Part shown: positions 1-6,917 of the stretch, one piece after another
How positions within the stretch are numbered: the stretch's first letter is position 1
Layout: each line of letters begins with the position of its first letter
Assembly (NCBI GenBank): GCA_945860255.1
Contig: CAMAQI010000053.1
Location: 1-12,720 of the forward strand
Origin: Methylacidiphilum caldifontis
Lineage (GTDB): Bacteria; Verrucomicrobiota; Verrucomicrobiia; Methylacidiphilales; CAMAQI01
Direction of reading: 5' to 3'
Length of the DNA stretch: 12,720 nucleotides
Notes under the pieces: generated by a model
What the model was told of the DNA's origin: nothing
Database searches by the model: none
The model's input: only the letters and a program-made list of their open reading frames with translations
Program-made: the position numbers and the translations under genes

Positions 1-62
1 ATCGCTTTGCGCCTTTGAGAGAGACAATGTCTGTAAAGGGCGAACCAAGAGTGAAAACATCT

Positions 63-80
63 TCAAGAACGCATTCTTGA
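63..80. repeat. Small perfect inverted repeat (hairpin)
   Basis: TCAAGAA at 63-69 and TTCTTGA at 74-80 form a perfect 7-bp stem around a CGCA tetraloop. No T-run follows on either strand, so it does not look like an intrinsic terminator. It may be a chance palindrome or part of a degenerate repeat. Function unknown. Confidence 0.4.
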
Positions 81-159
81 GATTGGTTTCTCTCATGGTT
101 CTAAACTCAAAAATCCTGTAAATCCTGAAGATCGCTGTAAATTCCTAGATTCGTATTAC

Positions 160-183
160 GCCGCGTCGCCGCGCCGCCGCGGG
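160..183. other. GC-rich low-complexity patch
   Basis: This is a run almost entirely of G and C built from CGC/CCG words, sitting in sequence that is otherwise clearly less GC-rich. Its ends, CCGCG (161-165) and CGCGG (178-182), can pair around a 12-nt loop. It may be the remnant of a repeat element such as a REP-like unit. No second copy exists in the window, so this is inference only. Confidence 0.35.
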
Positions 184-220
184 AGAAATCGGACTTACCT
201 TGAGGATCTACTCCCTCACC

Positions 221-268
221 GCTATCCGGCTAATGGGCTAATGGGCTAATGGGCTAATGGGCTATCCA
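221..268. repeat. 8-bp tandem repeat array (gctaatgg x4, flanked by gctatcc units)
   Basis: Four perfect head-to-tail copies of gctaatgg occupy 229-260. They are flanked by the variant octamers gctatccg (221-228) and gctatcca (261-268), giving a six-unit array of the form A-B-B-B-B-A. The array lies about 120 bp upstream of the first gene of the six-gene run, in apparently non-coding DNA. Perfect short tandem repeats can gain or lose units by replication slippage. A copy-number change here could alter promoter spacing, but I see no strong promoter that the array clearly separates. Confidence 0.85.
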
Positions 269-323
269 GCGATTGAGTTTGCACTCCGATTTGGGATCGA
301 TTAGATTCTATTCCACAAGCGAC

Positions 324-339
324 CTATGAACATTCATTC
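324..339. repeat. 16-bp direct repeat, copy 1
   Basis: The sequence ctatgaacattcattc occurs here and again, exactly, at 988-1003. In both places it contains an ATG followed by codons for N-I-H-S. Here it opens a short frame (326-391) that ends across the start of the first methyltransferase. At 988 it covers the second possible start codon of the next methyltransferase. Similarity stops abruptly on both sides. Confidence 0.8.
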
Positions 340-391
340 AGAGAAATTCTTTGAGATCCTCACGAAAAGCTATACGGCAACAAATCGATGA
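326..391 (+). CDS. Possible 21-codon leader ORF or start-region relic
   Basis: A short frame, M-N-I-H-S-E-K-F-F and on to N-R, ends in a TGA that overlaps the ATG of the first methyltransferase in an ATGA arrangement. This is the same overlap style used further down the operon. Its first five residues match M-N-I-H-S at the second ATG of the 984 gene, encoded by the shared 16-bp repeat. No ribosome binding site precedes it. It could be a translationally coupled leader, a decayed copy of another gene's start, or chance. I do not consider it established. Confidence 0.2.
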   Translation: MNIHSEKFFEILTKSYTATNR

Positions 392-981
392 AACTGCATC
401 TAGGAGCATTTAACTCCCCCGTCATTGGGTGGATCAATACAGATATCACTCCTCATCAATGGATTACTCGTGTGCCTTTTCTCCCTGAGTTATTGTTTAA
501 ACTTGGAAAGATGACGGAGGAGCGACTTTTGGAACATAAGAGAGGGGTTTTTAAAAAGATTTCTTACCTCAATCTCTACAAGAGATTTCCGTATCCCGAT
601 AACACCTTTACCTCTGTATTTTCTTCCCATGTTTTAGAGCATTTATTTCCTCATCAAATTCCGGCGATATTAGCTGAAATCAAGCGAGTTCTGGTTCCAG
701 GGGGAGTCGTTCGAGTAGTCGTTCCTGATCTGGATCTGTACGTCAAAAGATATGATCCAGAGAATCCAGAGGAGATGTTAGCTGCCATCTTTGAGCATCA
801 GAATGGATTAAAAAATCGACATCAATGGATGTATACCAAGGAATCCCTTGTTCATTTGCTTCAAAAAAATGGATTTTCGAATGTGAAATCTTGCTCATTT
901 CGCAAGGGAAAGTGTGAGGATTTGGATAGAATTGATAACCGCGCAGAAAACAGTATTTATGTAGAGGGAGAAAAAGGTTAA
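388..981 (+). CDS. SAM-dependent methyltransferase-like protein (COG4627 type)
   Basis: The 197-residue product resembles the small class I methyltransferases common in polysaccharide loci. The first strand reads L-H-L-G-A-F (residues 3-8) and is followed by G-W-I-N-T-D-I (14-20). The segment FSSHVLEHLF (78-87) is the post-motif II region, VPGG lies at 103-106, and VVPDLDLY (111-118) follows. The C-terminal D-N-R-A-E-N-S-I-Y-V-E block is typical of the family, so the gene looks complete. The usual glycine-rich L-G-C-G loop is replaced by L-G-A-F-N-S, so SAM binding needs testing. The ATG at 388 starts directly at the first strand, as family members usually do, and no clear ribosome binding site is visible. 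It is the first gene of a six-gene run and probably modifies a sugar of the glycan. The acceptor cannot be read from the sequence. Confidence 0.75.
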   Translation: MKLHLGAFNSPVIGWINTDITPHQWITRVPFLPELLFKLGKMTEERLLEHKRGVFKKISYLNLYKRFPYPDNTFTSVFSSHVLEHLFPHQIPAILAEIKRVLVPGGVVRVVVPDLDLYVKRYDPENPEEMLAAIFEHQNGLKNRHQWMYTKESLVHLLQKNGFSNVKSCSFRKGKCEDLDRIDNRAENSIYVEGEKG

Positions 982-983
982 AT

Positions 984-1649
984 ATGGCTATGAACATTCA
1001 TTCCATTCAACGTCAGTTCGTTTTATTTTTTCCGTCTTGGTTAAGGATTCGGATTCATAGGACGGTTTACTTTTTTTTTAAAATCGTCGTCAAAGTGACT
1101 CGATTTCGTACAGGGAAAGGATATTGGAATAAGAATATTCAGAGAAAAGGAGCTGATGGTAAAGCGATTCATGGAGAGAGCTCGATTTGCAGAGAGAGAG
1201 TGCTTCCCTATTGCCTTGGCAAAGGAATTGATATTGGTTGTGGTCCAGATCCGGTCACTCAGGAGGTCGTTCAATGGGATTTTCCAAGAGGGGATGCCTA
1301 TGATTTAAGTTCATTCGCCGATGAATCGTTCGATTTTTTATTTAGCTCTCATTGTCTAGAGCATTTATTCTTTCAGACCGCAGCGCTTGCAGAGTGGATG
1401 CGTGTGATCAAAGTCGGAGGAAGAATGATTCTTTACCTCCCGCATCCCGATTATTATTTTAATATAGGATGGGGAGCTAACGGAGACCATTGTCATGATT
1501 GTTTTCCTGAACAAATTATTCGTAAACTACGTTCGAGCGGTTACGATTTTCAGATATTATCTCTTCAAGAGTTTGGGCCTGCTCGTCGATGTGGTGAATG
1601 GTCTTTTCAGTTAATTGTTCAAAAAGAAAATTTAAAAAAAATTGAATAA
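984..1649 (+). CDS. Class I SAM-dependent methyltransferase
   Basis: The 221-residue product has a classical SAM site, DIGCGPDP (residues 83-90). An acidic/aspartate region, D-A-Y-D-L (104-108), FSSHCLEHLF (120-129), VGG (144-146) and LPHPDYY (152-158) follow. The first 40 residues are rich in aromatic and basic residues (F-V-L-F-F-P near 12-17, T-V-Y-F-F-F-K near 27-33) and could associate with the membrane (inference). AAGG at 974-977 sits six bases before the ATG at 984 and supports that start. A second ATG at 990 coincides with the 16-bp repeat shared with 324-339. The gene begins 2 bp after the previous methyltransferase and shares its FSSHxLEHLF block, suggesting related enzymes acting on the same glycan. 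Its end overlaps the next gene by 8 bp. The acceptor is unknown. Confidence 0.85.
   Translation: MAMNIHSIQRQFVLFFPSWLRIRIHRTVYFFFKIVVKVTRFRTGKGYWNKNIQRKGADGKAIHGESSICRERVLPYCLGKGIDIGCGPDPVTQEVVQWDFPRGDAYDLSSFADESFDFLFSSHCLEHLFFQTAALAEWMRVIKVGGRMILYLPHPDYYFNIGWGANGDHCHDCFPEQIIRKLRSSGYDFQILSLQEFGPARRCGEWSFQLIVQKENLKKIE
988..1003. repeat. 16-bp direct repeat, copy 2
   Basis: This is an exact second copy of the 16-bp sequence at 324-339. It overlaps codons 2-7 of the 984 gene and contains that gene's alternative ATG at 990. I found no further exact copy by eye. Confidence 0.8.
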
Positions 1650-2703
1650 AATCGTCATTTTTCATCATGCCTCATTTGGGGATATGATTTGGCTCGTTCC
1701 ACCTTTATTGGCACTCCGTCAAAAATATCCGCATGTTAAAATTGCAGTAATTTCTGGAACCAAAGGAGTTAAAGTTCTGGAGGCTTTTTCGATCTGCGAT
1801 GATTTGTTTAATATGAAAGATTTACTTTCTCCTTTTAAAATAAGGAGTTGGGCTCGATTCTTTAATTATTTTAGATCAGAATTGTTTTTAAATATTTATG
1901 GGCCAGAGCGAGGACTTCTATTTCAGTTTTTATTATTTCCCAAAAGAGTTGAGACTTCACATTATCATTACGGGGTTGTGTTTAATGGAAAGTCAAAAGA
2001 GAGAGTAGTTTTTCCAAATCGATTATGGGTACAAAAGTTTATCGAGTTTTTTTCAGATCAAACTTTTATCCTAAATCATCAGGCAAATCATGTATCCAAG
2101 AATATATTCCGTTTTTTTGAAATGTCGCTCAATCTCACCTATGATTCAAAATATTGTTACCTAGAAGAATTATCAAGGAGTCCTCAAGATCTTCCTTTAA
2201 TCATTCTTTCACCATTTAGTACGTGGAAGGGAAGAAATTGGAGAATCGAGCGATGGCTTGAGTTGATTCAATGGATTCGAGGGGAGTTCCAAGACTATCA
2301 GATTATTATCTTTGGGTCGGCACAAGAAAAAAGATTATATCATGAAATTCTTGTGATTGATTCCTCTGTTCGATTTATTGCAGCCAAGGAATTTAAAGAG
2401 GTATTAGCTTTTACCCAACAGGCCAAACTCGTTGTCGCTAACGATAGTATGATGACTCATATTGCCTCATTTTTAGGAAAACCGAGCATTTCATTATTTG
2501 GACCTAATATACCTGATCAATTTGGAGCAATATCAATGGGGTCAAGTAACTTATACTATCCCTTAGAGTGTAGTCCTTGTCGACAGGGATCAGGAAATTC
2601 TCAATGTTTAAGGGGATATACAACATGTGTTGGCCTTGACGAGATCAAACTATCGAGTGTAAAAAGTCATATTTTAAGTCAATTAGAGAAATTAGAATGT
2701 TAA
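1642..2703 (+). CDS. GT9 heptosyltransferase-family glycosyltransferase
   Basis: The 353-residue product has the two-domain GT-B layout of the LPS heptosyltransferase family. The N-terminal motif FGDMIWLVPPLLALRQKYP (residues 12-30) contains G13-D14, where the family keeps its catalytic aspartate. The C-terminal domain shows S-T-W-K-G-R-N-W (193-200), IIIFGS (221-226), NDSMMTH (267-273) and SISLFGP (282-288). A cysteine cluster follows (C310, C313, C322, C329), as in many GT9 enzymes. Members transfer heptose or another sugar from a nucleotide donor at the cytoplasmic face. The donor and acceptor here are unknown. The start must be TTG, because an in-frame TAA at 1633-1635 leaves only two AAA codons before it. 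Translation probably depends on coupling to the upstream gene, which overlaps by 8 bp. Confidence 0.85.
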   Translation: MNKIVIFHHASFGDMIWLVPPLLALRQKYPHVKIAVISGTKGVKVLEAFSICDDLFNMKDLLSPFKIRSWARFFNYFRSELFLNIYGPERGLLFQFLLFPKRVETSHYHYGVVFNGKSKERVVFPNRLWVQKFIEFFSDQTFILNHQANHVSKNIFRFFEMSLNLTYDSKYCYLEELSRSPQDLPLIILSPFSTWKGRNWRIERWLELIQWIRGEFQDYQIIIFGSAQEKRLYHEILVIDSSVRFIAAKEFKEVLAFTQQAKLVVANDSMMTHIASFLGKPSISLFGPNIPDQFGAISMGSSNLYYPLECSPCRQGSGNSQCLRGYTTCVGLDEIKLSSVKSHILSQLEKLEC

Positions 2704-3932
2704 ACCTCATAAGAAATTTCTTTAAAGGACTTCCCTTTGAATCCATAGTTCAATATGGGACCTCTTCAATCATTTGTCAGGTATTAAGGCTCGCTGGAAT
2801 TGCCATAACGACGCATTATTTAAGAATCGAGGAATTTGGGGTTTTCGCTCAAATCACCGTATGTTTAGGGATTTGCGGAATTTTATCTGGTATGGGGCAT
2901 CATGATGGATTAATCGCTTATCAAGGATCTGATGGTCGCTATTTTCGGTTTCATTTTCAAATGAGTCTGTTGATCGGATTGATATCGATTTCTTTACTCT
3001 TATTTATTGCCCCTCACATATTGGGATTTGATAGCCCCCTATTAAATTATCAGCTATTAGGATGTGGAATTTTACTCGTTGAAGCCATTTTTCCTCATTT
3101 TTTAATCAGAGCGCAAAAAAGTTTTCGATTTAAATACACCGGAGTTATCGATTTCTGCGCCGTGATCAGTTGGATTTTAGTTATTGTAATAGGATTGTTT
3201 AAGCAAAAAGGGGTAGAGCTATTGCTTTTGGCGCGGTTTGTAGAAGCTGCGGTAAGACTCGTTCTTCTCAGCGCTCAATATGGCTGGGGTAATTTAAAAT
3301 TTTGTTTTGATCGAGATGTCTTCGACTATTATAAAGCTCCCTATTTTAAAAATGTTCCGTTCAGATCTGTCGTTGATTTTTTGATTGTTAGAATGGATAT
3401 CCTTATCTTGTCTCATTTTGTGTCGACTTCAGAACTAGGCATTTACGAAAGGGTTCAGTATTTCATTCAGATTTCGACGAGTATTAGTGTTAATCTGATC
3501 GACCGAGTTTCAATGATGTCATTTAGTAAAATGCAAAAAAACAAAGAGTCTCTTAAATTAGCTTTTAATACTTCGCTTCGATATGTAATTTCAGCTTCCT
3601 TAGGGGCCACGGCAATGATTACTATAGCTCTTCCTTGGGGATTAGACTATTTTGTGTCAAAGGAAATTTCAAAAAGCCTACTCACTCTTTGGTATTTTTC
3701 TGCGGCAATCGCTATTTTTAAACCCGTAGCGATGATGATAGGATTTCTTTTGTTGGGGATCGGTTGTTCAAAGATACTTCTTGAGCAAAATATTTGGCTT
3801 TTAATCACGATGCTCCTTTTGCTTTGCCTATTAGTGCCATTATATGGAATCTATGGAGCAAGCTCAGCGATCTCTTTGTCTTATTTAATGGTAGTAGTTA
3901 TTCAAATGCGAAAAGTTAAAAAAATACTATGA
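2697..3932 (+). CDS. Wzx-like flippase / polysaccharide biosynthesis protein
   Basis: The 411-residue, strongly hydrophobic product has many membrane-spanning segments separated by short loops. It resembles the polysaccharide transporter branch of the MOP superfamily. The first helix region (about 16-40) is followed by YLRIEEFGVFAQI (41-53), matching the conserved segment of Wzx proteins in which a glutamate-rich loop leads into Y/F-G-x-F/Y. Further hydrophobic segments run to the C-terminus, which ends in a short basic tail (R-K-V-K-K). Such proteins move undecaprenyl-linked oligosaccharide repeat units from the cytoplasmic to the periplasmic face of the inner membrane. The ATG overlaps the end of the GT9 gene by 7 bp, and the 3' end overlaps the next gene by 4 bp. 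Substrate specificity cannot be read from the sequence. Confidence 0.85.
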   Translation: MLNLIRNFFKGLPFESIVQYGTSSIICQVLRLAGIAITTHYLRIEEFGVFAQITVCLGICGILSGMGHHDGLIAYQGSDGRYFRFHFQMSLLIGLISISLLLFIAPHILGFDSPLLNYQLLGCGILLVEAIFPHFLIRAQKSFRFKYTGVIDFCAVISWILVIVIGLFKQKGVELLLLARFVEAAVRLVLLSAQYGWGNLKFCFDRDVFDYYKAPYFKNVPFRSVVDFLIVRMDILILSHFVSTSELGIYERVQYFIQISTSISVNLIDRVSMMSFSKMQKNKESLKLAFNTSLRYVISASLGATAMITIALPWGLDYFVSKEISKSLLTLWYFSAAIAIFKPVAMMIGFLLLGIGCSKILLEQNIWLLITMLLLLCLLVPLYGIYGASSAISLSYLMVVVIQMRKVKKIL

Positions 3933-5398
3933 ATTTAAAGAACATAAAATCACTTTTGACGAATAATTTACAAGACAAAGCCTCGATTCTTATCGGGATA
4001 ATGATTTGTTTTTTAGCTGTAACCTCAAAAAGTATTTGGATTGATGAAGGGATTACTTTCTATTTCATTAATTCTAGCTCGTTGGAAGAGGTATTAAAAA
4101 AGCTTTTTTTAACGACCTACTCTGAGGCCTATATGCCAGGCTATATTCTATTGCACTGGATTTATTGTTTAATAGTAGGAACGAGCGAGTATGCGATGCG
4201 CTCTTTTAATATTATTTTTGGGGCTGTGATTATTTTTATTTTTTTTAGAATGTCAACGATTTTAGAAAAAAGAGAGTACTATTGGCTTCTCGTTGTTCAG
4301 CCCTTTTTTTGGTACTACATGAATGAGGCGAGACCCTACACGATGCTCATGGCGTTTTCAAGCGTGCTCTGCCTCGAGCTGATCAAAAACATTAAGTTCG
4401 GAGCTTCTCACGTAAATCTCAACCGAATCACCTGTTGTATTATTGTTCTCAATCTTTCCTCATTACTTTCTTTTGTCTTTACCGGTATTTACGTATTGAT
4501 GTTTTTATTGATTAATAACCGCGAATACCTGCTAAAAATAAAATTAAAGCTCTTCATTATAGTTTCAACAAACTTTTTAATTGGGCTCTATTTTTTATAC
4601 CGATTAGTGAATGGCACAAGCGCCTCTAAATCTTGGGACTTTAGCTATAAGAATGTTGCCTATGCCATGAGCGATATCCTTGGCTATTCAGGAATTATTA
4701 TTTCTAAAGATGAGTTAATAAAGTTTTCGCACGAAGGAGGTTTGGCGATACTGTCGCAATGCCTCAAGAGCAATGGAATTTTAATTATTCTCTTAACAAT
4801 GGTCTATCTTTATATTTTCTACAATTTCGTTAAATTAACCTTAAGAGGTGACAAAAGATTAGAGAAAATATTATTGAGTATTGCTTTTATTGCGCTGGGC
4901 TCTCAGATCGCTATCTCCCTGTTGTTTTCATGGCCATTTTGGGGCCGGCATATATTTTATATGCTTCCTCTGTTGGCTCTTATTCTCGGCCTTTCAGTTG
5001 GACAAATGAGTAGGGTTCGGTCGAGAGTTGCTTTCTTCGCTCTCATCAGCATTTTAGGATTTTCTTCTTTTAATATTCGTTTTACAAATACCTATGAAAA
5101 AGATGATTATGCGAAAGCGGCTCAGATCGCCAAAATGGATTCAAGTCTTAATCAAAATGTACTTTGGGTTGCAAATGATATCTGCGGTCAATATTACAAA
5201 TTAGATTTCGATGGCGCGAAGATAAAATTTTGGGATCAGTACCATGATACACTTCCGTTTAAGGTGGTGCCCACGACCATTATTTACTCAAAAAAACATG
5301 TTTTTGATTCCTCCGGAGTTATTGAGAATTGGATTGCTATGAATTCATACTATATTGACGATAAGTTTCCTGGGTTTACTATTTATAAAAAATTATGA
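3929..5398 (+). CDS. GT39/PMT-like integral membrane glycosyltransferase
   Basis: The 489-residue polytopic membrane protein has the hallmarks of the PMT/ArnT-like GT-C fold. The first extracytoplasmic loop carries S-I-W-I-D-E-G (residues 35-41), where D39-E40 correspond to the acidic pair after the first helix. M-P-G-Y-I-L-L-H-W (69-77) and NEARPYTM (132-139) follow, then about ten hydrophobic segments and a roughly 100-residue C-terminal soluble domain. This family transfers a sugar from a polyprenyl-phosphate donor to an acceptor on the periplasmic side. The ATGA overlap with the flippase and the following polymerase implies co-production with the export and polymerisation steps. Likely roles are decorating the flipped repeat unit, lipid A or a protein; the acceptor is not determinable. 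Translation is probably coupled, as no strong ribosome binding site is visible. Confidence 0.8.
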   Translation: MNLKNIKSLLTNNLQDKASILIGIMICFLAVTSKSIWIDEGITFYFINSSSLEEVLKKLFLTTYSEAYMPGYILLHWIYCLIVGTSEYAMRSFNIIFGAVIIFIFFRMSTILEKREYYWLLVVQPFFWYYMNEARPYTMLMAFSSVLCLELIKNIKFGASHVNLNRITCCIIVLNLSSLLSFVFTGIYVLMFLLINNREYLLKIKLKLFIIVSTNFLIGLYFLYRLVNGTSASKSWDFSYKNVAYAMSDILGYSGIIISKDELIKFSHEGGLAILSQCLKSNGILIILLTMVYLYIFYNFVKLTLRGDKRLEKILLSIAFIALGSQIAISLLFSWPFWGRHIFYMLPLLALILGLSVGQMSRVRSRVAFFALISILGFSSFNIRFTNTYEKDDYAKAAQIAKMDSSLNQNVLWVANDICGQYYKLDFDGAKIKFWDQYHDTLPFKVVPTTIIYSKKHVFDSSGVIENWIAMNSYYIDDKFPGFTIYKKL

Positions 5399-6867
5399 AT
5401 CCCTTTGAAATACGCAATCTTGCCGTCAAGTTCCTTATTATTTTTTCTGCGATTTTCCTGTCAGTATTTTTGTTAATATCAGTAATATCAACAGATCGAA
5501 ATCAGCTTTCGAGTTTAATTGAGTTTTCAGGGTATTTTCTCTTCCCGATTGCCGTTTTTTTTCCTCGAATGGGATTTATCATTCTATTGATCATTTCTGG
5601 CTACCTTGATTTTTCTAAAAGATTAATGGTTTTTTTTGGCGATATTGGTTGGTTAGACGTGATCGACGTATTAAAATTGTCTCCCATATGTTTGAGTGGA
5701 CTATTTTTGGGCCTTATATTTAGGCGATGGATGGAAGGGTCTTTCTTTAGTAAAATAGAATGGCGTTTTGCGCTCTTTATTGCGGGATATAGTCTTGTTA
5801 CTTTTGTCAGTTATTACTTTCAAATTAAGAACCTATTTTCGACTATTGCCGTTTCAACTAATGGATTTGTATATTGTTTTCTTATTCTTATCGTTTCCAT
5901 GCTTAAAAATGAAATAAAAATAAAGAACATAGCCGTACTGCTGGTTTGTATCTATATTCCCTGTGCCTGCTACGGCATTTTTCAATTCTTATTTGGAATT
6001 GCTGATTTTGAGTATAAGTTCTTCTCTTTAGGAGTTACGACTCAGCGCCTTTATATTTATGATACCTTTCATCGTGCATTTGGGACGCTGAGCACTCCAG
6101 GGGCCTATTCAACAACGATGGTTGTTTTTTTTGTTTTAACGCTTGGACTCGTTCTGGATGAAATGAAAAAAACTTTTTCATTGGTCCCCCGATTGTTTTA
6201 TGTGAGTTCTTGCGGCCTTTTTTTTATCGCGACGATTACCTCTTTGAATAGGACTGCATGGGCTGGTGCAATAATTGGGATCTTTGCTGTTATTTTCTTT
6301 CAGAGCAAATATAGGACGATCACTTTTTACTCAATAATTTCTTTTTTATTTTTAATGATCGTACTCAATGCCTCATGGTTGCTCTTGCATATGGACGACG
6401 CACAAAAACTTCTTCCTACTGGCAATAATACAAAAGAGGCAGCATTTCGTTTGGGAACTTACGGAGATCGGCTTGTCGGCTTTAAAAATTTAACGACAAA
6501 TCCAAAGTTCTGGACTCTATTTGGAGATAAAGAGATTCTTCAAAGTCAAATGGAAGGAGATAAAGGAGAGAATTTTTCTCATGATGCTGTATCAACGATG
6601 CTGGCACGATATGGTATTGTGGGGTTAATATTAGGAACTGTTCTTCTTTTCCTGTCGCTTTATAAAACACATGAAAAACTGCTAAGCTTAAAGAAAGATC
6701 GAGACTTCAATTTATTAATTGCCTGTGTTTCAGCTCCAGTGGTCATTATTATTTTAGGTGTTTTTTCTGGATATTATCTTTCTACATTCCCTATCAATCT
6801 ATTATTCTGGCTTCTTATCTCGCTTCTTTTAAGAAGAATTTATGTAGAACGGTCATGCGATGTTTAG
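5395..6867 (+). CDS. Wzy-like O-antigen polymerase / ligase
   Basis: The 490-residue polytopic membrane protein fits the O-antigen ligase/polymerase (Wzy_C) family. It shows R-A-F-G-T-L-S-T-P-G-A-Y-S-T (residues 227-240) before a helix, then SLNRTAWAG (283-291). A large periplasmic loop carries Y-G-D-R-L-V-G-F-K-N (356-365) and FSHDAVSTMLARYGIVGL (394-411), with H396-D397 at the usual histidine position. Paired arginines and this histidine are characteristic of the family. Such enzymes either polymerise repeat units or ligate the chain to an acceptor, and sequence alone does not separate the two. Its place right after a flippase favours polymerase (inference). The start overlaps the previous gene in an ATGA. 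It is the last gene of the co-directional run and is followed by 50 bp before the convergent gene, with no clear terminator. Confidence 0.82.
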   Translation: MNPFEIRNLAVKFLIIFSAIFLSVFLLISVISTDRNQLSSLIEFSGYFLFPIAVFFPRMGFIILLIISGYLDFSKRLMVFFGDIGWLDVIDVLKLSPICLSGLFLGLIFRRWMEGSFFSKIEWRFALFIAGYSLVTFVSYYFQIKNLFSTIAVSTNGFVYCFLILIVSMLKNEIKIKNIAVLLVCIYIPCACYGIFQFLFGIADFEYKFFSLGVTTQRLYIYDTFHRAFGTLSTPGAYSTTMVVFFVLTLGLVLDEMKKTFSLVPRLFYVSSCGLFFIATITSLNRTAWAGAIIGIFAVIFFQSKYRTITFYSIISFLFLMIVLNASWLLLHMDDAQKLLPTGNNTKEAAFRLGTYGDRLVGFKNLTTNPKFWTLFGDKEILQSQMEGDKGENFSHDAVSTMLARYGIVGLILGTVLLFLSLYKTHEKLLSLKKDRDFNLLIACVSAPVVIIILGVFSGYYLSTFPINLLFWLLISLLLRRIYVERSCDV

Positions 6868-6917
6868 TCAGACCGGAAAGTTTGTTTTCAGTTATTGAAG
6901 TTTAAGAACAATCTATT

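Larger units (their letters stand above)
1..387. other. Non-coding left flank with degenerate repeats
   Basis: I find no convincing gene in this stretch. It holds a small perfect hairpin (63-80), imperfect copies of an octamer resembling aaatcctg (111-118, 120-127, 139-146), a GC-rich patch (160-183), the octamer array (221-268) and one copy of a 16-bp repeat (324-339). A minus-strand frame is open from an ATG at 96 to the left edge (32 codons), but it shows no recognisable motif. The mixture of low-complexity pieces looks like an intergenic boundary or the decayed flank of a neighbouring gene (inference). A weak promoter-like pair, TTGCAC at 279-284 and TAGATT at 302-307 with a 17-bp spacer, is the best candidate I see for the operon starting at 388. 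It is too poor a match to list as a site. Confidence 0.6.

Noticed and set aside
1..96. Minus-strand frame open from an ATG at 96 to the left edge (32 codons)
   Set aside because: It has no recognisable motif, no ribosome binding site and low-complexity surroundings. It could be the start of a gene beyond the edge, but 32 codons cannot support that.
221..268. Octamer array considered as a CRISPR array
   Set aside because: The repeats are 8 bp and directly adjacent with no spacers, so this is a simple tandem repeat. No cas-like gene is present.
743..997. 84-codon minus-strand frame opposite the first methyltransferase
   Set aside because: It lies almost wholly inside a conserved methyltransferase gene and shows no family motif, so it is a shadow frame.
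6868..6917. Expected bidirectional terminator between the convergent genes
   Set aside because: No GC-rich stem followed by a T-run is visible on either strand, so no terminator is called.
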